Part shown: one piece after another, positions 1-6,857 of the stretch
Position numbering within the stretch: the first letter of the stretch is position 1
Layout: every line of letters begins with the position of its first letter
Assembly (NCBI GenBank): GCA_959027945.1
Contig: CAUFRO010000032.1
Span: 1 to 22,760 of the forward strand
Direction: 5' to 3'
DNA: 22,760 nt
Source: an uncultured Collinsella sp.
GTDB lineage: Bacteria > Actinomycetota > Coriobacteriia > Coriobacteriales > Coriobacteriaceae
Notes under the pieces: generated by a model
Databases searched by the model: none
Seen by the model: the letters and a program-made list of their open reading frames with translations, nothing else
Told to the model about the DNA's origin: nothing
Program-made: the position numbers and the translations under genes

Positions 1-16
1 TCCGCACATGTGCGGA
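1..16. repeat. Perfect 16-bp palindrome at the window edge
   Basis: TCCGCACATGTGCGGA is its own reverse complement. It lies about 34 bp beyond the stop codon of the shortened solute-binding gene on the minus strand. The 8-mer CGGATGAA occurs just beside it at 13-20 and again at 34-41. It could be a protein-binding site, a hairpin or the edge of an inserted element. Because the window begins here, the larger context cannot be seen. Confidence 0.5.
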
Positions 17-49
17 TGAATGTGGGAAGTGTTCGGATGAAGTTGCCAA

Positions 50-709
50 TCAAGGGTAGAACATGGGGGAGGCGCTGGGCGACGAGGCCGTGTCGTTCAT
101 GATAATGGCATCGACCTCGTTGTTTGCGAGCGCGTCAAAGAGAACGGAGTTCCCGTCATACTCCCTGTATGTGCAGGTGATTCCTTCGTTGGCGAGCCAC
201 TGCTGGCCAACGAAGGTTTGCATAACGCCGGGGTTGCAGCCGATGGTAAGGCCTTGGAGCGCTTGGGGGTCACCCTTGGCCAGATCGTCGCGCTCGGGCT
301 TGGCGTAGATGTAGTAGCGCTCGGTGCCCTCGGGGTTCGAGGAAAAGAGCAGCTTTTGGGCGCGTTCCTCGGAGTAGGAGATGTTGGGCATGAGGTCGAT
401 CTCGCCCGCCTCGAGCATGTCCATAAGTTCGGTGAAGGTGCCGGAGACGTATTCGTACCGCCAGCCGGGCGTGTAGTACGACAGGGTCTGGAGGTACTCG
501 TAACCCCATCCCGAGAGACGCTCGCCGGGGGTGCCGTCCTGGAAGCCCTCGTTGTTGACGAGCCAACCAACGCGGACCGTCTTGACTGGCTGATCGGTGT
601 TGGCGGCATAGACGGGGGCGGGCGCGGCGGCGCTCAGCACGGTAAGCGCGACAAGCACGATGACCAAGGCGCGAGATATAACTAAACGAAGGGCGACGGT
701 AGCTCTCAC
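50..709 (-). CDS. Secreted solute-binding (SBP_bac_3) domain protein, probably shortened at its C-terminus
   Basis: The product is an exported solute-binding domain of the amino-acid-binding (SBP_bac_3) type, which in this group often forms the extracellular sensor of larger signalling proteins. The N-terminus is a signal peptide: RATVALR, a long hydrophobic run, then APAPVYA before AANTDQ. Family features follow: VRVGW at the first strand, GWGYEYLQTLSYYT, YVSGTFTELMDMLEAGEIDL, TIGCNPGV, and NNEVDAIIMND near the end. I chose the GTG at 709 because TTAGGA precedes it at good spacing and gives a clean signal peptide; an upstream ATG at 742 would add 11 residues but has a poor ribosome site. The protein stops after SPMFYP, just after the second lobe returns, whereas relatives continue to complete the domain and often add cytoplasmic domains. 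The other frames past the stop do not restore anything recognisable, so truncation by rearrangement is likely. It could also be a stand-alone remnant. The ligand is unknown. Confidence 0.65.
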   Translation of the reverse strand: MRATVALRLVISRALVIVLVALTVLSAAAPAPVYAANTDQPVKTVRVGWLVNNEGFQDGTPGERLSGWGYEYLQTLSYYTPGWRYEYVSGTFTELMDMLEAGEIDLMPNISYSEERAQKLLFSSNPEGTERYYIYAKPERDDLAKGDPQALQGLTIGCNPGVMQTFVGQQWLANEGITCTYREYDGNSVLFDALANNEVDAIIMNDTASSPSASPMFYP

Positions 710-796
710 GTGCAATCCTAACGAATCGAGACAATACCGCATAAGGATACCAGCTCAGCCTGCCTAGCCGGCGGCTGCACCGCTAAACGCTCCCGC

Positions 797-854
797 CCGG
801 CAGTTGGGGACAGTCCCTTTCTGCCGGCACAAAAGGAACGTCCCTAACTGCCGG
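797..854. repeat. GGGAC-type palindromic repeat, inverted pair of 24-nt half-units
   Basis: Two half-units face each other: 797-820 begins CCGGCAGTTGGGGAC, and 831-854 read on the minus strand begins CCGGCAGTTAGGGAC. They match at 20 of 24 positions, with a 10-nt centre (821-830) that itself contains TGCCGGCA. The unit can form a long hairpin. It lies between the divergent solute-binding and K+ channel genes. A related pair, arranged head-to-tail, is at 14755-14805. The design is like REP elements moved by RAYT transposases, though no such transposase is in the window. Confidence 0.8.
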
Positions 855-907
855 TTGTGGGACAATACCGAGCAAACGTGATTGGGCGTCTGGGAAAAGG
901 GGTCGCG

Positions 908-1333
908 ATGAACAAGTTGAGGACGCTTGCCGACGTGTTGCGCCAGGCTGGCTTTGCGCGCATCACGGGCCTGTTTCTTATCTTTTACCTGCTATGTTCG
1001 ACGGCCGTCTGGCTGTCCGAGCCTACGACCCTCACCTTTGGCAATGGACTTTGGTTTAGCTTCGAGACGGTCTCGACCATCGGCTTTGGCGATATCCCGG
1101 CCGAAACGCCGGTTGCCCGCGCCATTACCGTTGTCCTGAGCGTTATCAGCATCTTCTACATCGCCATGCTCACGGGTGTGGCGGTGAACTACTGCAATAC
1201 GCTCATCAAGCTGCGCCAAAAGGACACCATGGCGCGCTTTATGGACGATCTGGAGCATTTGGAAGAGCTCGATCGTGACGAGCTCGCCGACCTGTCGCGC
1301 CGCGTGCGCGAGTATCGTCGACGCCAGCGCTAA
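908..1333 (+). CDS. Two-transmembrane potassium channel family protein
   Basis: This 141-aa protein has the simple K+ channel plan: TM1 (about residues 17-36), a pore helix (WFSFETVS), the selectivity filter TIGFGD at 57-62 (a variant of TVGYGD), and TM2 (about 71-93), then a charged C-terminal tail (RFMDDLEHLEELDRDEL) likely to be helical or coiled-coil. Channels of this class work as tetramers in the cytoplasmic membrane and conduct K+. There is no RCK/TrkA-N regulatory domain, so ligand gating is not evident. The ATG at 908 is preceded by AAAAGGGG at suitable spacing; an upstream GTG at 857 would add 17 residues reaching into the palindromic repeat and is less likely. The next gene starts 35 bp downstream, so they may be co-transcribed. 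Confidence 0.85.
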   Translation: MNKLRTLADVLRQAGFARITGLFLIFYLLCSTAVWLSEPTTLTFGNGLWFSFETVSTIGFGDIPAETPVARAITVVLSVISIFYIAMLTGVAVNYCNTLIKLRQKDTMARFMDDLEHLEELDRDELADLSRRVREYRRRQR

Positions 1334-1368
1334 AACGAACGTCGTGCGCCACAACAAGGGGGACTGAA

Positions 1369-1902
1369 ATGAATATCACCGTGTATCTGGGCGCCAGTGC
1401 CGGCAATGACCCGGCATTTCTGCCCGCGGTACAGGAACTAGGCAGCTGGATTGGCGCCAACGGACACGCGCTGGTATACGGCGGGTCCAAGTCGGGACTG
1501 ATGGGCGCGCTCGCCGATAGCGTACTCGAGGCAGGTGGACACGTGACGGGTGTTGAGCCGAGCTTTTTTATCGAGGCCGAGTTTCAACATGACGGTATCG
1601 ACGACCTCATCGTGACGAGCGATATGGCCGAGCGTAAAGCCAAGATGATCGAGCTTGGCGATGCCTTCATTGCCTTTCCCGGCGGGACGGGCACGCTCGA
1701 GGAGATTGCCGAGGTTATGTCCGCGGTGTCGTTGGGGCACCTGAGTGCTCCGTGCATCCTGTATAACCTGGACGGTTACTACAACGACCTCAAGGCACTG
1801 CTCGGGCACATGATTGATAAAGGGCTATCGAGCCCACGGCGCCAGCAGGGCATCTACTTTGCCGACGATTTGAGCGAGATTGCTTCGATTATCAACGGAT
1901 AA
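1369..1902 (+). CDS. LOG-family (TIGR00730-type) nucleotide phosphoribohydrolase
   Basis: The 177-aa product is a Rossmann-fold LOG protein. Family members hydrolyse the N-glycosidic bond of nucleoside 5'-monophosphates, releasing ribose 5-phosphate; plant and some bacterial members activate cytokinins, others act in nucleotide salvage. The diagnostic PGGTGTLEE motif is at 104-112, with the upstream YGGSKSGLMG at 37-46 and the MAERKAKM segment at 86-93 that helps form the dimer active site. The length is usual for the family. The start is ATG with AAGGGGG just upstream. It lies 35 bp after the K+ channel gene and 125 bp before the CLC gene. The true substrate cannot be read from sequence. Confidence 0.88.
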   Translation: MNITVYLGASAGNDPAFLPAVQELGSWIGANGHALVYGGSKSGLMGALADSVLEAGGHVTGVEPSFFIEAEFQHDGIDDLIVTSDMAERKAKMIELGDAFIAFPGGTGTLEEIAEVMSAVSLGHLSAPCILYNLDGYYNDLKALLGHMIDKGLSSPRRQQGIYFADDLSEIASIING

Positions 1903-2027
1903 GTCTTGAGCCTGCCCCACTATGGCTCCCAATGGTGCCGTTCGCGGCGTGGATGGTTGGCTCGTTCGGGCAACGCTCGCTCTACAATAAAACGCATCTA
2001 TGTCGACTTTGACCGCGGGAGGACCCG

Positions 2028-3332
2028 ATGGATAACCTTGCCAAACCCACAAACCGCGCGCTGTTTTTAGTTAGCGTTGCCGTGACCGGTGCGTTCGCAG
2101 GTGCCGCGGTCTGGCTGTTCTTTTTTGCGATGGAGCACGGTATCGACTATCTATGGACCGAGATTCCGCACGCGCTGGGCGTCGCTTCGCCCGAGCTCGC
2201 GAACGGCCCGTTTGGCTTTTTGCCGTACCCGTTTTTCGTCTGCATGCTGGGCGGTCTGCTGATTGGCCTGTACGAAAAGATGACGGGCACCAAGACCGAT
2301 GACCTTAACCAGGTCATGACCAAGGTCAAACAGGATGGGTGCTACCCCTACGAAAATCTGGGCAAGCTGTCGCTTGCCGCGCTGTTGCCGCTGCTGTTTG
2401 GCGGCAGCATTGGACCGGAAGCTGGACTGACCGGCGTCATTGCGGGACTGTGCAGCTGGGTCGGCGATCGCATGCGTCGCTTTGGAGCCGAGTTTAGGGA
2501 ACTCACGCTGCTGGGTACCCAGGCTGCCCTGACGGCGCTCTTTACCGCACCCGTCTTTGGCTTTGTGGCTCCGCTCGCCGGTAGCGCCGACGGCCAGGGT
2601 GCCAATGATGCTGAGGACTCCGCATCCGACGAGATCACCATCAAGCTCCCCAAGGCGCAAAAGGCCGTGGTTTACGGCATTGCGATTGCCGGCGGTCTGG
2701 GTACCTACCTGCTGCTTGGCCAGCTTGTGGGCGGCGGCATGGGCATGCCGAGGTTTGAGGCCGCCGAGGTGGGCAACCTGGAGCTTGCTTGGCTCATTCC
2801 TCTTGCGCTGATCGGCACGGTCTGCGGCTGGCTGTACTTTGTCTCTGAGCACGCGAGCGAAGCATTTGCCCATGCAATAGGGGAACGTCCTGTCGTCAAG
2901 GCCATGCTAGCCGGTCTGGCGCTCGCCATCTGTGGCACGGTCCTGCCCTACACCATGTTTGCCGGCGAGACCCAGGCCGGTGTGCTCATGGAAACCTACC
3001 TGACCATCCCCGCCGGCATGCTGATCGCGACCGGTCTTGTTAAGGCCATGCTGACGCCCGCCCTCATCAACCTTGGTTGGCGTGGCGGCCACTTCTTCCC
3101 GGTTATCTTCTCGGGTGTGAGCTTGGGCTACGGCCTTGCCATCCTCACCGGCGCCGATCCGGTCTTTTGCGTCGCCGTCTGCACGGCATCGACGATGGGC
3201 GCCGTCATGCGCCAACCCGTTATGGTCGTGGGCTTGTTGCTCATGTGCTTCCCGCTCAAAGGCATCGTCTGTATGATCATCGCCGCCGTCATCGCCGCCG
3301 GCATTCCGCTGCCCAAGTCGCTGCGCAAGTAG
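2028..3332 (+). CDS. CLC-type chloride channel family membrane protein
   Basis: This 434-aa polytopic protein belongs to the CLC family of anion channels and H+/Cl- antiporters. GGSIGPEAGL at 125-134 corresponds to the anion-selectivity loop at the start of helix F (GREGP in E. coli ClcA), and GWRGGHFFP at 350-358 to the GxFxP loop at helix N. An acidic, low-complexity loop (about 186-203, SADGQGANDAEDSASDE) links the two inverted halves. The position of the gating glutamate (E148 in ClcA) appears to be isoleucine, with glutamate only after the proline; YfeO-like members show the same pattern. That suggests a channel or a non-proton-coupled transporter, but this is inference. There are no C-terminal CBS domains. 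The start is ATG with GGGAGGA upstream. The end converges with the EamA gene 93 bp away. Confidence 0.85.
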   Translation: MDNLAKPTNRALFLVSVAVTGAFAGAAVWLFFFAMEHGIDYLWTEIPHALGVASPELANGPFGFLPYPFFVCMLGGLLIGLYEKMTGTKTDDLNQVMTKVKQDGCYPYENLGKLSLAALLPLLFGGSIGPEAGLTGVIAGLCSWVGDRMRRFGAEFRELTLLGTQAALTALFTAPVFGFVAPLAGSADGQGANDAEDSASDEITIKLPKAQKAVVYGIAIAGGLGTYLLLGQLVGGGMGMPRFEAAEVGNLELAWLIPLALIGTVCGWLYFVSEHASEAFAHAIGERPVVKAMLAGLALAICGTVLPYTMFAGETQAGVLMETYLTIPAGMLIATGLVKAMLTPALINLGWRGGHFFPVIFSGVSLGYGLAILTGADPVFCVAVCTASTMGAVMRQPVMVVGLLLMCFPLKGIVCMIIAAVIAAGIPLPKSLRK

Positions 3333-3424
3333 CACGGTGGCGCACGGTCGATACAAGCACCCTGGGCCCGGTGTGGCGCTGTGTCATGGATTTGCGAGCG
3401 CCTAGATCTCGCTCGGAATCGGCG

Positions 3425-4300
3425 CTATTTCCAAACCGCGAGCGCGGCGGTGCCCAGTACGATGAGGGCGAGACCGATAGCGCTGCGTCGCGAGACTTTT
3501 TCGTTGAATGCCAGGCGCGCAAATAGTACCGATACGACAATCGATAGTTTGTCGATCTGCACCACGACGCTCACCTGGCCTGTGGCGATGGCGTAGTAGT
3601 ATAGCAGCCACGATGCGCCAGTCGCAATGCCCGATGCCGCGAGAAATACGAGTTCATAGCGGTCTACGTGCACGGCTTGGCCCATCTTGCCTTTAGCTGC
3701 CACGATTGCCCATGCCATAACCAGTACCACACAGGTACGGATTGCCGTGGCCAGGCTGGATTCGACGCCTTCGATGCCAGCCTTGGCAAGGATGGACGTG
3801 AGCGCCGCGAACACGGCGGCGCCGAGGGCGTAAGCGAGCCAGGTCCGGTCTTGCTGCTGCTCGGGTCCGGCAGACTGCTTCTTCTCGATCATTAAAAACG
3901 TGCCGAGGGTGATGACAGCGGTTCCCACGAGCTTAACCGCAAGGTTGCTCGTCTCGCCAAAAAGTACGATGGCGATCAGTGCGGCGAGTACGGTGCTCAT
4001 CTTGTCGACCGGTACGACCTTATTGACGTCTCCGATGCCCAACGCCTTAAAGTAACAGATCCACGAAGCACCGGTAGCGAGTCCCGAGAGGACGAGAAAG
4101 AGCCAGGATCTGGGTTCGATGCTGCCGATGGTTCCAATGGATCCAGAAATGCCCGCCATTGCCCAGGCGAAAACGAGCACCACGCAGGTGCGAATGGCCG
4201 TCGCGACATCGGAGTCGGTCTGCTTGATGCCGCATTTGGCCAGGATAGATGTGATGCCGGCAAAGAAAGCCGACACAAATGCTGCTGCGACCCACGACAC
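3425..4300 (-). CDS. EamA/DMT-superfamily transporter with two near-duplicate halves
   Basis: The 291-aa protein has ten predicted membrane helices in two EamA repeats, joined by a hydrophilic linker rich in K and Q (about 139-153). The halves are unusually alike: SILAKCGI versus SILAKAGI, ATAIRTCVVLV found identically in both, and GLATGASWICYF versus GIATGASWLLYY. EamA proteins export or import small metabolites; no substrate can be assigned. The start is GTG (TCG TGG follows) with GGGGAGG about 10 bp upstream; no in-frame ATG fits better. The stop is a TAG. The gene converges with the CLC gene and its upstream side holds the 4438-4623 inverted repeat. Codon choice differs between the two copies of the shared peptide, so the duplication is old. 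Confidence 0.85.
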   Translation of the reverse strand: MSWVAAAFVSAFFAGITSILAKCGIKQTDSDVATAIRTCVVLVFAWAMAGISGSIGTIGSIEPRSWLFLVLSGLATGASWICYFKALGIGDVNKVVPVDKMSTVLAALIAIVLFGETSNLAVKLVGTAVITLGTFLMIEKKQSAGPEQQQDRTWLAYALGAAVFAALTSILAKAGIEGVESSLATAIRTCVVLVMAWAIVAAKGKMGQAVHVDRYELVFLAASGIATGASWLLYYYAIATGQVSVVVQIDKLSIVVSVLFARLAFNEKVSRRSAIGLALIVLGTAALAVWK

Positions 4301-4437
4301 GGGTGAAATGCCTCCCCAAAGAACGACCGCGCCAGATTTACGGCGCTCGTCCGATGATACCGTCCCGCCATGAAGCTTTGATATCGCTGTGGTGAGACAG
4401 GGGCCATAGTTCGAGAGGGCATTTGGTTAAGGCTCGA

Positions 4438-4623
4438 ATCGAAGGTGAATGGTTTTCCGCGAAGTGAACGAGTAAATCTGGACCCCTGGAACATGCACTC
4501 TTTTTTCGAACAAAACTGCAGGATTCTTAGACAAAAACCGCAGGAATTGAGTCCTTAAAAATGTCGATGCTACAGGGCACTGTTTTTACTCGTTCACTTC
4601 TCGGAAAAGTATTCACCTTCGAT
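4438..4623. repeat. Large inverted-repeat element (~186 bp) in the gene-free stretch 4301-4750
   Basis: The left arm from 4438 (ATCGAAGGTGAAT, then TTTTCCG, then GAAGTGAACGAGTAAA) is matched on the opposite strand by the right arm ending at 4623. About 45 bp align with few mismatches and similarity fades inward. The centre (about 4500-4560) is AT-rich and carries two related segments, CAAAACTGCAGGATTC and CAAAAACCGCAGGAATT. Both arms contain short open frames that read outward and start M(F/L)QG, then FTRSL, GK and FTFD, but differences fall at all codon positions, so this is a DNA repeat, not a gene. The layout suggests a MITE- or REP-like element. I see no gene in the rest of the 450 bp. 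Confidence 0.75.
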
Positions 4624-4750
4624 ATGCTGACGGTGTCTTTTTGGTTGCCAAGAACTAGACGGCCTGCTGTGAGGGGCGGTGGTGACGCTATGCCGCCTTG
4701 TTTCATTGAAAAAATAAGCGGGGTACCACCTAAGCTTTTTTAGCTGTCGA

Positions 4751-5449
4751 TTACAGGTCGCGTACTCGATAAACCTTGGTGCTGACGGTGCAGCTGATTG
4801 CACATAGCGCGAGGGCCAGCACGGCAATTCCTGCGCACAGACAGCCCAGAACGGCGGGATCGGGATTTGCTCCGGCAATCGACATGAGCCAGTTGCTGAT
4901 GGGGTTGGAGGAGCTCAGCGTGGCCATTGTGCCGCAACCAAGCAGGGCAAACAGGCCAACGGATAGGCGCAGCGCCTCCATGTGTCCAAATCGAAAGAAC
5001 AGCGGCTGCGCCAAAAACACCATCATGAGGGAGATGAGCATCGATGCCGCCGAGGCCATTGCGGTCTCAAAGACGGCCTGTCCCGTCGAGGGGATGCCCG
5101 CGCTGTTGAAAAGCGGGATGGAGACGATGCTCAGAAGCGCGGCGGCGCAGGCCATGATGGCCGAGAAGACAACGATGCACAGGTAGCGTGCGCAGATGAT
5201 GTCTTTGCGCGAGAAGGGCAACGTTGCTCGATAACGCTCCCAGCCGTTTTGGTTATCGTAGCCAGCTAGCGAGTTCATGATTATGATGGGCGAGATTGCG
5301 CTGACCGCACAGGCGCCGGCGCTCATGCCGGAATCGACATCCGACGCGTTGGCAAGGGTCAGCACGACAAACATGAACAGGCCGACGCCTGCAATGCTCG
5401 GGATAAGCGAGCGAGCGATGGCGAGCTCGGACATAAAGGCGCGTTTCAT
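4751..5449 (-). CDS. ABC-2 type transporter permease
   Basis: This 232-aa hydrophobic protein shows about six membrane spans and the typical segment GWERYRATLPFSRKDIICAR (about 69-88), a cytoplasmic loop seen in ABC-2 permeases that partner with short ATPases in actinobacteria and Firmicutes. It would form the membrane channel of an exporter or of a sensor/bacteriocin-stress system; the cargo is unknown. Its start codon overlaps the stop of the upstream ATPase by four bases (ATGA), so the two are translationally coupled and almost certainly form one complex. Start is ATG. No convincing terminator follows; the next 300 bases contain the inverted-repeat element. Confidence 0.82.
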   Translation of the reverse strand: MKRAFMSELAIARSLIPSIAGVGLFMFVVLTLANASDVDSGMSAGACAVSAISPIIIMNSLAGYDNQNGWERYRATLPFSRKDIICARYLCIVVFSAIMACAAALLSIVSIPLFNSAGIPSTGQAVFETAMASAASMLISLMMVFLAQPLFFRFGHMEALRLSVGLFALLGCGTMATLSSSNPISNWLMSIAGANPDPAVLGCLCAGIAVLALALCAISCTVSTKVYRVRDL

Positions 5450-6327
5450 TTCGAAGCTCCTTTCAGCATGAGGCGAAGATAGTCATCAATGGTTGCCCGA
5501 TCGCTGGGAATCTCGGGGAAGGCCTCGAGCGTTTCGCGACGGTTGGGCACGAGCACGTCCACGCTATAGGCGTGGTGGACGGCACGGGCGCCTTCGGCGC
5601 AAGCCATAAGCTCGGCGGCCTGTGCTTGGGTGCAGTGGGCGATGCCGGCTCGGTCGGTAATGTCCTCGCGCGGCAGGTCAAAAATAATCGAGCCGTTATC
5701 GATGCAGATGACGCGGTCGGCGGCGCGATCGAGGTCGGACGTAATGTGGCTCGAGAGCAGCACGCTGTGCTGACCGTCGGCGACAAAGGCAAGCAGCTCA
5801 TCGAGCAGTTCCTCGCGTGCCATGGGATCGAGGCCTGCGGTGGCTTCGTCCAAAACGAGCAGTTTGGCATTGTGACTGAGTGCACAGGCAAGCTGCAGCT
5901 TCATGCCCATGCCGCGGGAGAGGTCCTTGACTTTTGTCTTAGGATCGAGGCCAAATCGGTTGATGAATCCGGCGAACGTTTCGCGGTCCCACGTGGGGTA
6001 CGCCGGGCCTACGAGCGACTCGATCTGGCCCACCTTGAGCGTGGAGGGGAAGGGGCACGTGTCCAGGGCAAGACCGACGCGGGAGCGTAGATGGCGCTGC
6101 GTCTCATCGGGCGCGTCGGCGCCACAGCGCTGCCCAAATAGGTGCACCTCGCCGGCATCGAGCTTTATAAGCCCGAGGGCAGCTCGAATCGTCGTTGTTT
6201 TGCCAGCACCGTTGGCACCAACAAAGCCGACGATCTGACCTGGCTCCACAGCGAGTGTGACATCACGCAGCGAAAAACGGTCGCTTACACGGCGTGAGAT
6301 GCCTTTGAGTTCTAAAAGGTTTTGCAT
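5446..6327 (-). CDS. ABC transporter ATP-binding protein
   Basis: The 293-aa ATPase has Walker A GANGAGKT at 37-44, the signature LSRGM at 136-140 (an LSxGx variant), Walker B LLVLDEA at 156-162 and the switch histidine in SSHIT at 192-196. The C-terminal ~75 residues extend beyond the nucleotide-binding fold, as in GntR-linked (YtrB-like) drug or peptide transport ATPases. It energises the permease encoded immediately downstream, with an ATGA overlap. The ATG start has AAAGG upstream. The GntR regulator gene ends 23 bp before it, so regulator, ATPase and permease form one operon. The arrangement matches YtrA-type operons that respond to cell-envelope stress; the inducer here is unknown. Confidence 0.9.
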   Translation of the reverse strand: MQNLLELKGISRRVSDRFSLRDVTLAVEPGQIVGFVGANGAGKTTTIRAALGLIKLDAGEVHLFGQRCGADAPDETQRHLRSRVGLALDTCPFPSTLKVGQIESLVGPAYPTWDRETFAGFINRFGLDPKTKVKDLSRGMGMKLQLACALSHNAKLLVLDEATAGLDPMAREELLDELLAFVADGQHSVLLSSHITSDLDRAADRVICIDNGSIIFDLPREDITDRAGIAHCTQAQAAELMACAEGARAVHHAYSVDVLVPNRRETLEAFPEIPSDRATIDDYLRLMLKGASK

Positions 6328-6350
6328 GGTATAGCCTTTCTTGCAGATGG

Positions 6351-6731
6351 CTACTGCATGGTTTCGGGGGCTACCAGGTCGAGCATCTCGTGCAGCTTGT
6401 CGCGCGTGACGCCCAGGGTTTCGGCTTGGCTCGCCGCTTTCGCAAGTAGCTCTTCGATATGGCAGAGCTGGTTTTCGCGCAAGAGTTCTTGGTTGCCCTC
6501 GGCGACAAAGCAGCCCTTGCCCTGCACGGTGCAGATAAACCCGAGCTGCTCCAGGTCGGCGTAGGCGCGCTTGGTGGTGATGACGCTCACGCCAAGATCG
6601 CTCGCGAGTGCACGGATGCTGGGGAGTTTGGCTCCCGCAGCGAGCGTGCCCGATAAGATCTGAGCTTTGACCTGCGAGGTTATCTGCTCGTAGATGGGCT
6701 TATCGCTCGAATTGGATAGGATGATGTCCAC
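6351..6731 (-). CDS. GntR-family (YtrA-type) transcriptional regulator
   Basis: The 126-aa protein is a short GntR regulator: a winged helix-turn-helix at about 11-78 (KPIYEQITSQVKAQILSG, KLPSIRALASDLGVS, TTKRAYADLEQLGF) and then a small helical tail rather than a full effector domain. That is the YtrA subfamily layout. The start is GTG, supported by TAAGGAG five bases upstream. It heads the operon with the ABC ATPase and permease. The inverted repeat GTGTATATA / TATATACAC lies 28 to 61 bp upstream over the predicted -10 box, so it probably represses its own operon and releases it when a cell-envelope signal arrives. The signal is not known. Confidence 0.9.
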   Translation of the reverse strand: MDIILSNSSDKPIYEQITSQVKAQILSGTLAAGAKLPSIRALASDLGVSVITTKRAYADLEQLGFICTVQGKGCFVAEGNQELLRENQLCHIEELLAKAASQAETLGVTRDKLHEMLDLVAPETMQ

Positions 6732-6758
6732 AGCGGCTCCTTAGCTGTTGGGCTACAC

Positions 6759-6809
6759 GTGTATATAACCGGTAAGCACAGTATATATACACTATGCACA
6801 GTTATGCAA
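6759..6809 (-). promoter_or_regulatory. Promoter and operator of the GntR-ABC operon
   Basis: On the minus strand, -35 TTGCAT (6804-6809) and -10 TATACT (6780-6785) are separated by 18 bp. The inverted repeat GTGTATATA (6759-6767) and TATATACAC (6784-6792), with a 16-bp spacer, overlaps the -10 region. This fits autorepression by the GntR regulator. The boxes and arms are seen directly; the regulator-site link is inference. Confidence 0.6.
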
Positions 6810-6857
6810 GAGCTAAATGTGGAATAGACCATCGGCGCCGCGCTTGCTCCAAAACAA

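Noticed and set aside
2151..2873. Minus-strand frame of 240 codons inside the CLC gene
   Set aside because: It is an out-of-frame shadow of the CLC coding region without a ribosome site.
3397..3426. AGCGCC...GGCGCT inverted repeat near the EamA stop as a terminator
   Set aside because: The stem is only six pairs with an 18-nt loop and there is no T-run, so it is too weak to call.
4561..4743. Small plus-strand frame starting MSMLQGTVFTRSL
   Set aside because: It begins in the right arm of the inverted repeat; a similar frame reads out of the left arm. Differences between the arms fall at all codon positions, so coding is not supported.
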